Source: Streptomyces kebangsaanensis (GTDB lineage Bacteria; Actinomycetota; Actinomycetes; Streptomycetales; Streptomycetaceae). Taken from it: a DNA stretch of 44,854 bases. Below the pieces are notes generated by a model. That model was not told the origin of the DNA and ran no database searches. It worked only from the letters and a program-made list of their open reading frames with translations. Of this stretch, positions 28,608 through 35,990 are shown one piece after another. Both the position numbers and the translations under genes were made by a program. Within the stretch, counting starts at the first letter, position 1. The number at the start of each line of letters is the position of its first letter. The stretch covers positions 147,969 to 192,822 of the forward strand of contig NZ_JUJA01000058.1 of the NCBI RefSeq assembly GCF_001906585.1, given 5' to 3'.

Positions 28608-30035
28608 TTACTGCGCGACGATCTCCGTCTTCTTCGGGCGGCCCGGGCCGCGCTTACGCGCGATCAGGCCGAGCTCGGTGAAGGTCTCGTCCGTCGCCAT
28701 TGCCTTGAGCTCGGGGTACTTCTCGGCGATGTGCTTGAGGACGTTGCTGATGGCGGCCTCGTAATTCGAGCGGGTGGCGCCGGACGCGCCCGCCCGCCAG
28801 CGCAGGCCCCGCAGGTCCCACGTGGTCTTGGCGAGGGTGCCCTCGAAGAACTCGTGTGCCATCGTCTCGTCCTCGCCGACGGTCTTGAGAGCGTCGCGCC
28901 GCCAGGGGATCCCGGTGAGCGCGTCCACGGCTTTACGCGGGGGCACGCCGGCCATCCGGGCGGCGGCAATGGTGTTGGCGATGGCATGCAGCCCGGCCGC
29001 AGCCGAGTGCAGGTAGTTCTCGCGGAACTCGGCGACGGTCAGAGTGCCATCATTGATCTCCCGCCAACCAGGGATGGTTTGGAAGGCGTAGTCAAGAACC
29101 TCCACGATCTCCGCGCCGATCTCGTCGAGTGCCTCATCGCCGGAAGTACCATTCCCGGTCGTGCGCTGCTTGATGACGGCGTTCAGGTGGTCCTCGCGGG
29201 CGTCAGGGGTGCGGTCGCGGACGCCGACGCCCGCGATGGCGGCGGCGGCCGAGCGGACCGCAGCCGCCGGGTAGAGGCCCTCGAACCTGCTGCCGTTCTC
29301 GGCGGCGCGCTTCTTGTGCGCCGCGTTCGCCAGGTAGGTGACCCGGCCCTGGCACAGCGCCGCGTTCTTGATGACGTACTGGCCGAGACGGTTCTGCGCG
29401 CTTCCCTTGTCCATGACGGCGATCAGCGAGGGCGAGATCGGCTTGGTGCTCGCCATCTTGATGAAGAGCGTCGACAGGATGTCGGGGTCGCCTTCGAGCA
29501 GCAGGGTCATCTCCACGGCGGACTGCTCGATGTGCTCGCGGACCACCAGGGCGTCACCCTCGGTAGCGTCCCTCACCATCTCCCAGACCCGCCCCAGGGA
29601 GATCCCGCGGTGCTGCCCATCAACCGACCACGTGACGGGCGCCCCCTCGTACACGGTGATCTTGACCAGGGTCACGCCGGTGGCGAGTTCCTGGATCTCC
29701 TCGATGTCCACGAACTCCGGGTCCGGGTCCATGCCGATCACCAGCGTCCCCAAGTACGGGCGGTCGGACGTGCGGATGCCTTCGGCGATCTTCTTGATGT
29801 GGGACTCGTAGACGTCCCGCTGCCCCGGGCGGCTTGCGTCGTCCAGGTCGTAGTCGTTGCGCTTGAGCAGGGACTCGAAGTTCCACAGCTCGGCGAGCGC
29901 CGGCATGGGCTCGGACCAAGTGAGCTTGCGCACCTTGCCGGCCTGCGACATGAACGCGATCCGCTCGAAGCGGATGGGTCGCTTGCCCTTGAGCTTGGCG
30001 CGCAGCTGCTCGACGTCAGTCGAACGGGCGGTCAC
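28608..30035 (-). CDS. DGQHR-domain (DndB-like) protein
   Basis: A 475-residue protein with the diagnostic motif WSVDGQHRGISL (D139-R143). After it comes DILSTLFIKMASTKPISPSL, as in DndB proteins, where an 'lF..iN'-like segment follows the motif. DndB/DptB regulates DNA phosphorothioation and represses dnd transcription; DGQHR proteins also occur alone on mobile elements with unknown jobs. No dndACDE genes are in view. The C-terminus RKRGPGRPKKTEI resembles an AT-hook, suggesting direct DNA contact. The GTG at 30035 follows AGGAAG; the frame upstream runs through palindromes and is untranslated leader. It has its own promoter region and terminator and lies just beyond the integrase gene on the same strand. 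It is longer than typical DndB (about 360). Confidence 0.82.
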   Translation of the reverse strand: MTARSTDVEQLRAKLKGKRPIRFERIAFMSQAGKVRKLTWSEPMPALAELWNFESLLKRNDYDLDDASRPGQRDVYESHIKKIAEGIRTSDRPYLGTLVIGMDPDPEFVDIEEIQELATGVTLVKITVYEGAPVTWSVDGQHRGISLGRVWEMVRDATEGDALVVREHIEQSAVEMTLLLEGDPDILSTLFIKMASTKPISPSLIAVMDKGSAQNRLGQYVIKNAALCQGRVTYLANAAHKKRAAENGSRFEGLYPAAAVRSAAAAIAGVGVRDRTPDAREDHLNAVIKQRTTGNGTSGDEALDEIGAEIVEVLDYAFQTIPGWREINDGTLTVAEFRENYLHSAAAGLHAIANTIAAARMAGVPPRKAVDALTGIPWRRDALKTVGEDETMAHEFFEGTLAKTTWDLRGLRWRAGASGATRSNYEAAISNVLKHIAEKYPELKAMATDETFTELGLIARKRGPGRPKKTEIVAQ

Positions 30036-30050
30036 GATAACCTGCTTCCT

Positions 30051-30139
30051 GCGGACCTCGGTCCGCAACAGTAGGGATCGGCCCGGCGACACAGAGCTCT
30101 GGACAAGCAATGTCGCCGGGCCGAGTCACATTTTGTGAC
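30051..30139 (-). promoter_or_regulatory. Nested-palindrome leader/operator of the DGQHR gene
   Basis: Three elements are packed upstream of the start: a 7-bp hairpin (30051-30057 with 30060-30066) next to the ribosome site; a perfect 14-bp inverted repeat (30078-30091 with 30111-30124) whose loop contains CAGAGCTCTG; and the palindrome GTCACATTTTGTGAC (30125-30139). A TAGTGT -10-like box (30148-30153, minus strand) would start transcription beside the last one. This suggests an operator plus a structured 5' leader. Confidence 0.55.
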
Positions 30140-30198
30140 GACTGGCACACTATCAGTGACGCCGAAAACTCGAAACCTCTTTCCGAGAAACCCCTCAC

Positions 30199-30221
30199 AA
30201 AAATTGGCCTGGCCTATTTTT
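30199..30221. repeat. AT-flanked imperfect palindrome
   Basis: AAAAATTGGCC and GGCCTATTTTT flank a single T with one mismatch. It lies between the integrase 3' end and the DGQHR promoter and could be a protein-binding or recombination site. Confidence 0.4.
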
Positions 30222-30312
30222 GGTAGTCGTAGTCATCGCCCTCCCACCGGACGGACACGGGCGTACGCCGACAAGAGGCGGCCCGCGAATGGGCACAGAG
30301 TGCCGCTTCTTG

Positions 30313-31842
30313 CTACGCCTTGGCGGGCACGCGTGACACCCCGCGTGCCCGCAGGAGATCACTCAGTACACGCACGGGCGACGTGGCACTCATGGCCAAA
30401 CGCGCGTCGAGTGCCGTCTCCCACTGCTCGGTCAGCCCCAGCATGAGGCGTTTGCGCATGCCTGGGGTGACGTGGGCGTAGCGCGCCGAGACCGAGCCGT
30501 CGATGTGGCCCATGCGTTCGTCCATGAGCACCTTCTCGGTTCCCAGGTCCTCCATCATCGTCCGGTGGGTGTGGCGGAGTCCGTGGGGCGTGAGTCCCTT
30601 GGCTATCGGGAGCCAGCAGGCGTCGGCCCGTTCGCTGGCACCCCGCCCCCGGGCCGGGACGCCGGGCCAAGGCTCGCCGAGTAGGGGCACCGGCCGTGGC
30701 TCCTGTGGTGCCTTCTTCGGGTACCAGCCGGAGACCGCCGGCGTGAACAGCCAGGTCGCGAAACCGTTCCTGCGCCAGTGGGCGGCATGCTCCGGTACGA
30801 CGCCGCCCCGGACGAACCGGAGGTCCGCGATGGCCTGCTCGACCTTCTCTCGCGTGGCCTCGGTGACGCGTTCGGGGTGGTTGAGGACGTTGGACACCGT
30901 GCCGGTCGAGACGCCGGCACGACGGGAGACGTCGACGAGCTTCGCGCCCTGGTGGCCCCCGGTACGGGCCGCGCCCTGCCCTCGGAAGACGTAGGTCTTG
31001 CCGTGGCAGGGGCACGGCTTGGGCTTCGTGCGGGCGATGTGGTTGGCGACCAGCGCGGACAGCCAGTCCATCGAGTCGATGGTGCGGTAGCTGTCGTCCT
31101 TGGGCGGGCAGCGCACCAGTTCCCCCGTGTCGAGTTCGTACAGCTGCCACTCGACACGGACGGCTCCGGGGCGGACGAACGCGGCCTCCAGGCCGACGAT
31201 CTCGCCCCAGCGCATGCCGGTATACCCCTTGAGGACCACGGCGACGAACTCGTCGTCGCGGCCGGAGAGCAGGGCGGCGCGCTCGGCGGTCAGCAGGATG
31301 CCGAGCGCGTCGGTGACCACCTTCTCCGGGCCACGGTCTCGGGAGCGGCCGGCGCGCTTACCCCGTCCGCGCCGCCGGGCGGCTGGGTTGGACGTGATCA
31401 GGCCCTCGTCGATCGCGTCCTCGAGGATCAGGTGGAGCGTCGAGCGCCACGTCTTGACGCTGGAGGCCGCGTAGAGAGCCTTCTCCTTCTTCTCCCACAG
31501 GTCGACGTCCGTGCGCAGGATGCCGGCGAGCGCCTTGTCCTCGAACTCGGGGAGCAGGTGCTCCTCGATGTGGCGCTTGTAGTTCTGCATGGTCGAGGCC
31601 GCCAGGTCCTGGGCCTCGTACCAGCGGTTCGCGTACTCGCCGAAGGTCTCCTGGCCGAGGGCCGGGTCGCGCCAGTCGCCGCGACGGTACTTGTTCTCGG
31701 CCTCGGCCGCTGCCCGTTGGGCCTCGCCCTTGGTGGCGAACCTGATCGCCTTGCCGTTCTCGTCGACGACCGTGTTGTGCTTGCCGGGCGCGACCTTGTA
31801 CCGGCCGCGCCAGTAATTTCCGCGCTTCTCCGCGAAACCCAA
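30313..31842 (-). CDS. int: Tyrosine recombinase with internal LacI-type HTH
   Basis: A 509-residue phage-type integrase. Residues 1-60 form the AP2-like arm-binding domain (WRGRYKVAPGKHNTV), and 65-150 the SAM-like core-binding domain. The catalytic set is R211 (TGMRWGE), K248, H420-x-x-R423 (HGLRHTH), H446 and Y455 (SARYAHV). Between K248 and H420 lies an insertion holding a LacI-family HTH (residues 301-346: KLVDVSRRAGVSTGTVSNVL then NHPERVTEATREKVEQAI). All catalytic residues are present, so it should be active. The start is TTG 31842 with AGGGGGA upstream. It follows the excisionase-like gene by 51 bases. The distance from tRNA-Pro (4 kb) is larger than usual. Confidence 0.9.
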   Translation of the reverse strand: MGFAEKRGNYWRGRYKVAPGKHNTVVDENGKAIRFATKGEAQRAAAEAENKYRRGDWRDPALGQETFGEYANRWYEAQDLAASTMQNYKRHIEEHLLPEFEDKALAGILRTDVDLWEKKEKALYAASSVKTWRSTLHLILEDAIDEGLITSNPAARRRGRGKRAGRSRDRGPEKVVTDALGILLTAERAALLSGRDDEFVAVVLKGYTGMRWGEIVGLEAAFVRPGAVRVEWQLYELDTGELVRCPPKDDSYRTIDSMDWLSALVANHIARTKPKPCPCHGKTYVFRGQGAARTGGHQGAKLVDVSRRAGVSTGTVSNVLNHPERVTEATREKVEQAIADLRFVRGGVVPEHAAHWRRNGFATWLFTPAVSGWYPKKAPQEPRPVPLLGEPWPGVPARGRGASERADACWLPIAKGLTPHGLRHTHRTMMEDLGTEKVLMDERMGHIDGSVSARYAHVTPGMRKRLMLGLTEQWETALDARLAMSATSPVRVLSDLLRARGVSRVPAKA

Positions 31843-31893
31843 GTCCCGCTGTCCCCCTCTGGGTTGTCCTCGTCTACGGCAGATTCGATCGGG

Positions 31894-32274
31894 TCACGCG
31901 ACGGTGCCGTACTGCTGCTGTCGACGCGGCGGGCGGGCCCGCAGGCGAGTCGCCGGAGCCACGGCAGGGCGGCGACGTTGCGCGGAGTCGGTCTGCGTAC
32001 CGGGCTCGGAGAGCGGCTCGGTCGCCCGCGCGGCTGTCTGCGCAGGCTGGACCGGCCGCTCCTCGTAGAGGCGGATGATCTCGGCGAGATGCTCGGCGGT
32101 GAAGCGGTAGGCGCGGCCGACCCGGGTGTGCGGGATCAGGCGCCGTCGCGCGCGGTCCTTGACCCACCAGGCCGAGCAGCCGAGGGTGTCGGCGATCTCC
32201 TCGGGGCGGTAGAGGCGGGGCGGAGGGGCGTCGGACGGCCTGTGGAGGACGGGCGCGGGCGTGGATCGGTGCAA
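31894..32274 (-). CDS. Excisionase-like HTH protein
   Basis: A 126-residue protein. RLYRPEEIADTLGCSAWWVK and DRARRRLIPHTRVGRAYRFT form a MerR/excisionase-type winged HTH (about residues 18-70), followed by a basic Gln/Arg-rich tail. Such proteins direct integrases toward excision. The TTG at 32274 has AGGAG at a good distance (8 bases); the frame is open upstream but overlaps the regulator gene. It sits between the Xre regulator and int on the same strand, the standard place for a recombination directionality factor. Confidence 0.75.
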   Translation of the reverse strand: MHRSTPAPVLHRPSDAPPPRLYRPEEIADTLGCSAWWVKDRARRRLIPHTRVGRAYRFTAEHLAEIIRLYEERPVQPAQTAARATEPLSEPGTQTDSAQRRRPAVAPATRLRARPPRRQQQYGTVA

Positions 32275-32320
32275 GGGGGCGGCTCCTGGTCGCGAGGGCG
32301 GGGACGGATGCGTGAGCGGC

Positions 32321-32578
32321 TCAGGTGGCGCCCGTGCCCTGGAGGAGGGCGAGGGGTGATACCTGCAGGGCTTCGGCGATGGCGACGAGGTCGTCGATAT
32401 CGCATCGCCGCTTGGCGAGTTCGATGCGGGACAGCATCGTGTTGGACATAGGACGGCCCAAAGCGGTACACCGCGCGGCGAGTCGGCGCTGCCCAAGGCC
32501 GCGTTCCGTGCGGAGGATTTCGATGGTGCGAGCCGCCAGCATTCCTGCGGGCCCTATTTCCAGAAATCGTGCTGCCAT
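32321..32578 (-). CDS. Xre-like HTH regulator
   Basis: An 85-residue protein with a Cro/C1-type HTH: LAARTIEILRTERGLGQRRL, then MSNTMLSRIELAKRRCDIDDL and VAIAEALQVSPLALLQG. It is probably the repressor that controls the element. TTGGAG precedes the ATG at 32578. A palindromic box lies about 25 bases before its start, and a matching copy stands in front of the divergent replication operon, so it may control both. First gene of the leftward xis-int operon. Confidence 0.8.
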   Translation of the reverse strand: MAARFLEIGPAGMLAARTIEILRTERGLGQRRLAARCTALGRPMSNTMLSRIELAKRRCDIDDLVAIAEALQVSPLALLQGTGAT

Positions 32579-32603
32579 GGCTCCAAGTTGTAGCGTGCAT
32601 TCG

Positions 32604-32627
32604 CCGGTTTGGTTAACCGGCGATCGT
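32604..32627. promoter_or_regulatory. Operator box 1 of the element's switch region
   Basis: CCGGTT-TGGTT-AACCGG (32604-32620) is an inverted repeat. The 20-base sequence 32608-32627 recurs at 32815-32834 with 18 of 20 identities. It is close to the regulator gene's start. Confidence 0.5.
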
Positions 32628-32814
32628 CGGCTATGTTGCGCCGCGCTCAATCGGTGAGCGAGGCGGTCGGGATGCTCCGAAGGGCCGGATCCCCGAACAC
32701 GTCCCGACATCAGAGACCCTCTCTGACGCGGGGTGTTGTGTTGTAGCTTCGTCGCTCGCAGTAGGTCAACGGCTTCCCGATGTGATCCTTCTGGCTCGGG
32801 ATGCGGGGCAACTA

Positions 32815-32834
32815 TTTGGTCAACCGCCGATCGT
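32815..32834. promoter_or_regulatory. Operator box 2 of the element's switch region
   Basis: TTTGGTCAACCGCCGATCGT repeats the box at 32608-32627 (TTTGGTTAACCGGCGATCGT). A weaker relative (GGTCAACGG...CCGAT) begins at 32764. The 500-base interval 32579-33089 holds no gene that I can support and is the likely lysis/replication-style switch between the two operons. Confidence 0.5.
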
Positions 32835-33089
32835 GCCCTACCGTTTTCGCACCGCCATCTCCGACTCGATTTCCAGCGGTATTTCTGCCGTCAGAGATTG
32901 CGCCGGAGAGGGCTGGACTTGTGCGACCCGGGTGTGGCTATGTTGACGGCGGCCCGGAAAGCACGAGCGGTCATCAGAGCGCCCGCGCCAACGGCCGGAC
33001 GCCTCCCCGCCCTTCACGCCCGTACCGCCCCGACCGACGGTGAGCCGTGGGCACCCAGCCCGCCGGCCACCGAGTGAGGACCGCCCCTC

Positions 33090-34022
33090 TTGGCACGAAT
33101 CCGCACCATCAAGCCCGAAGCCTTCGTCTCCGAGTCCCTGGCCGCCGTCACGCTGACTGCCGAGCGCACCTTCTTCGGCCTGCTCACCCAGGCCGACGAC
33201 CAGGGCCGCCACCGCGACCACGCCGCGATCATCGCCGGGCAGCTGTGGGTCCTGCGCCCCGAGCACACGCCCGCCGACGTCGAGAAGGACCTCGCCCAAC
33301 TCGCCGACGCCGGCCTGATCTGCCGCTACACGGGCCCGGACGACAAGCGCTACCTGCACATCGTCACCTGGCGGCAGCATCAGAAGATCAACCGGCCCAG
33401 CGTGAGCCGCCTCCCCGCCTGCCCGCACCACGACACACCACCCGGCACGGCACCAGGAGTCGCCGCGCCGGCTGCGGGGGCCGGCATCACGGAGCCCGCA
33501 CCGCAGCCTCACGGACCCCTCCATGAGGGCTCCGGGCAGGCGTGCGAGCCTGCGGTGAATCCCGCCGTCGACAGCGAAAGGGCAGGTCAGGACGGTTTCA
33601 CGGAGCCCTCCGTGAGGGAGCAGGGAGGACTCAGTGAGGGAGCAGTGACGCCTCACGGTCTGGATCTAGGACCTAGGATCATGGATCTAGGAGATACCCC
33701 TTCGGGGGGCGCGAGCGCCCCCGCACCCGACACCGTCTCGGCCCAGCAGCTCATCGCCGAGTACGCCGCCGCCTGCACGCACCGCCCGCCCAGGGACGTC
33801 CTGGGCCGTCTCGGCCGGGAGGCGCGCAAGCTGCTGGAGGAGGGCATCGCCCCCGCCCACATCCGGGCCGGACTCGAACGGCACCGCGCCAAGGGCCTGC
33901 ACCCCAGCACCCTGCCCAGCCTCGTACACGAGGCCATGAACGCCACCCCCGCCGCGCCCGCCGTCCACAGGGCGTGGACAAACCCCACCGACGTCGAAGC
34001 CGCCTTCGGAGGTGACCTCTGA
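33090..34022 (+). CDS. Phage-type replication initiator (wHTH)
   Basis: A 310-residue protein. The N-terminus MARIRTIKPEAFVSESLAAV begins a winged-helix replisome-organizer domain (to about residue 105, ending LHIVTWRQHQKINRPS), widespread in phage and integrative-element replication genes. The middle is Pro/Gly rich and disordered. The C-terminus (QQLIAEYAAACTHRPPRDVL...GLERHRAKGLHPSTLPSLV) is a helical partner-binding domain like those that recruit helicase loaders. The TTG at 33090 has GAGGA nine bases before it. The stop codon is shared with the CTG start of the ATPase gene, so the initiator and loader are coupled. Confidence 0.78.
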   Translation: MARIRTIKPEAFVSESLAAVTLTAERTFFGLLTQADDQGRHRDHAAIIAGQLWVLRPEHTPADVEKDLAQLADAGLICRYTGPDDKRYLHIVTWRQHQKINRPSVSRLPACPHHDTPPGTAPGVAAPAAGAGITEPAPQPHGPLHEGSGQACEPAVNPAVDSERAGQDGFTEPSVREQGGLSEGAVTPHGLDLGPRIMDLGDTPSGGASAPAPDTVSAQQLIAEYAAACTHRPPRDVLGRLGREARKLLEEGIAPAHIRAGLERHRAKGLHPSTLPSLVHEAMNATPAAPAVHRAWTNPTDVEAAFGGDL

Positions 34023-34714
34023 CCGCCGCCCTCACCCGAGAGCCCCACCGGGTCGGCCCGCTCGCCGACCGGCTCAACGGCATCCTCGCCAGCCGCGGCA
34101 TCGACCCCGCCACCGCAGCGGTCGAGGAGGCGCACGCCGAGCCCGTCACCGCGCTGGAGCTCGCCGACGCCCGGATCCCCGCCCGCTACCGCCGCGCCCT
34201 GGCCGACCACCCGCAGGTCACCGCCTGGGCCGACGAGATCGCCCGCGCCGGACGCCCCGGCCCCGGCGGACCCGGCATCGCCGAAGGCCCCTCGCTGCTG
34301 ATCGCCGGCCCCACCGGCACCGGCAAGACCCACCAGGCATACGGCGCCGTCCGCACCCTCCTCGCCCGCGGCGTCCGCCTGCGCTGGGACGCCACCACCA
34401 CCGCCGACCTCCACGCCCGCCTGCGCCCCCGCGCCGGCCACGACGCCGAACGCGACCTGCAGACCCTGGCCCGGAGCCCGCTGCTGCTCCTGGACGACCT
34501 CGGCGCGGCCAAGACCAGCGAATGGACCGAGGAGCTGACCTACCGGCTGATCAACCACCGGTACGAGCACCTGCTCCCCACCCTCATCACCACCAACCTC
34601 CCCACCGCCGAACTCCGCACCACCCTCGGCGACCGCGTCGCCTCCCGCCTCGCCGAGATGACCGAACGCGTCGTCCTCACCGGCCCCGACCGACGCCGCC
34701 ACCACCCCGCCTGA
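34019..34714 (+). CDS. DnaC/IstB-like helicase-loader ATPase, CTG start
   Basis: A 231-residue AAA+ ATPase: Walker A LLIAGPTGTGKTHQAYGA (about residue 98), Walker B SPLLLLDDLGAAKTSEW, sensor-I region LITTNLP and arginine-rich GDRVASRLAEM. It resembles DnaC-type loaders that deliver the replicative helicase to an origin. The frame is closed by a TGA at 34013-34015, and no ATG, GTG or TTG occurs before the P-loop. The only sensible start is CTG 34019, overlapping the initiator's stop as CTGA and preceded by a near-perfect GGAGGTGA Shine-Dalgarno at 34010-34015. Downstream lies the iteron array, fitting an origin-loading role. Confidence 0.82.
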   Translation: MTAALTREPHRVGPLADRLNGILASRGIDPATAAVEEAHAEPVTALELADARIPARYRRALADHPQVTAWADEIARAGRPGPGGPGIAEGPSLLIAGPTGTGKTHQAYGAVRTLLARGVRLRWDATTTADLHARLRPRAGHDAERDLQTLARSPLLLLDDLGAAKTSEWTEELTYRLINHRYEHLLPTLITTNLPTAELRTTLGDRVASRLAEMTERVVLTGPDRRRHHPA

Positions 34715-34773
34715 CCTTCCACGAGGCCCGGCCGCCGCACGGCCAGACCCGCAGAGCGCAGCCGTCCAGAAAC

Positions 34774-35174
34774 GGGGACCGGCCTCATCGGGGACCGAGC
34801 CAGGGGACCGGGGACCGGTCCCCAACGGCATGGGGACCACTCGGGACCGACGCAGCAACGACGCGGGGACCGGACGTCCCATCCGGGGACCGTGGCCACC
34901 CGAAACCGGGGACGGTCCCCGTCAAACAGCGAGCGGTCCCCGTTCGATTCGGGGACCGGTCCCCAACGGACCTATCGGATACGGGGACCGGTCGCGGCAA
35001 AGCAGCAGGTCACCGCCCTACAAGGCCGCGGAAAGCGGTCCTGTGATGCGGCCGTACGTCGGTTACCGGGGACCGGGACCACATGTCCTCCGCCTCTCCG
35101 GGACCGGCAAATCGGCGATCGACAGCACGCGGTCCCCGAACCTGATGAGCCACAGGAACCGGGGACCGGTCCCC
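34774..35174. repeat. GGGGACC iteron array, probable origin
   Basis: About fifteen copies of GGGGACC or its complement occur in 400 bases, several as the full palindrome GGGGACCGGTCCCC (34810-34823, 34951-34964, 35161-35174) and one as GGGGACGGTCCCC (34908). Single copies start at 34774, 34790, 34803, 34832, 34865, 34885, 34983 and 35068; reverse copies at 34935 and 35131. Position right after the initiator and loader genes suggests a replication origin bound by the initiator. The open frames crossing it are low-complexity and unlikely to be genes. Confidence 0.65.
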
Positions 35175-35299
35175 GCACTGAGCCCGACCCAGAGCACAGG
35201 ACCACCCCGCGCCGTCCCGCACCCCAGTCCTCCCGCCATGCGAGCCCCGCACCGCCACAGCATGAGACACAGTTCAAACCACCCGCCCAGAGAGAGTCC

Positions 35300-35932
35300 A
35301 TGCACCAGCCACACCACGAAACGGCCGACGACACGCGCCCGAAGACCACCACCCTGGCCCCAGGCGGAGCAAGTTATCGGCCAAGACACTCTTCCCCGTC
35401 GGGGAAGGCGACTTGGCCAGAGCCCGCCCCGAGGGTGGCGGGAGCGGACCAGCACCGGGAGGTGCTGGCCCGTGAGGCAGCGACCGAGGGCGGATCGCAG
35501 CCTGAGGGGAAACCGTCACCACGCAAGCGCCACGACGCGAAGAAGACCTCGCGCAAGCGCTCGCCGAAGCCGCCCTCGCATAAGCGTGATTACGTGTGCA
35601 GCGTCCGCCTGAACGACGACGAGAAGACCCAGCTCTCCGCCGCCGCCAGCGCGACCCGTACGAGCCTGCCAGCCTTCCTCGCCCGCAGCGGCCTCGCCGC
35701 CGCACACGACCTCGACAACACCGCCGCTGCCATCGCCGGCCAACGCGAGCTGATCGCCGAGCTGTTCGCCGCACGCCGGCACCTCGGCCAGGTCGGCAAC
35801 AACCTCAACCAGATTGCCCGCGCCATCAACTCCGGTGGCCGACCAGCAGAGATCGACGCGGTCGTCGCGGCGGTCCAGCGCGCCGTGACCCGCGTACAGG
35901 CAGCCACCGACCGGCTGCTGGACCAGCACTGA
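35300..35932 (+). CDS. mobC: MobC-like relaxosome accessory protein
   Basis: A protein of up to 210 residues. A ribbon-helix-helix domain (RDYVCSVRLNDDEKTQLSAA from residue 96, then TSLPAFLARSGL) precedes the MobC hallmark LRQVGNNLNQIARAIN-like segment, here HLGQVGNNLNQIARAINSGG. MobC binds oriT and helps the relaxase open the DNA. The N-terminal 50-60 residues have poor GC3 and overlap the hairpins at 35379-35418, so the true start may be further in (GTG 35435 or 35462), leaving the hairpins as non-coding oriT. ATG 35300 with GAGAGAG before it is a conservative choice. 58 bases before the relaxase gene. Confidence 0.75.
   Translation: MHQPHHETADDTRPKTTTLAPGGASYRPRHSSPSGKATWPEPAPRVAGADQHREVLAREAATEGGSQPEGKPSPRKRHDAKKTSRKRSPKPPSHKRDYVCSVRLNDDEKTQLSAAASATRTSLPAFLARSGLAAAHDLDNTAAAIAGQRELIAELFAARRHLGQVGNNLNQIARAINSGGRPAEIDAVVAAVQRAVTRVQAATDRLLDQH
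35379..35418. promoter_or_regulatory. Candidate oriT: nested inverted repeats
   Basis: Outer arms GGCCAAG (35379-35385) and CTTGGCC (35412-35418) enclose inner arms CTTCCCC (35391-35397) and GGGGAAG (35401-35407). Just to the left is AAGTTATC, AT-rich for this DNA. Position at the front of mobC-relaxase fits a transfer origin. Confidence 0.45.
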
Positions 35933-35990
35933 CCTGACTTGCCACGACACCCACAACCGCCATTCCCACTGACCACCCTCGGACAGCAGC

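Noticed and set aside
34012..35046. Long plus-strand frame rich in Arg/Pro after the initiator gene
   Set aside because: It runs in the wrong frame across the Walker-motif ATPase and the iterons; composition is pure high-GC shadow.
34774..35174. Repeat array as a possible CRISPR
   Set aside because: Repeats are 7-14 bases, irregularly spaced and in both orientations, with no constant-length spacers or cas genes.
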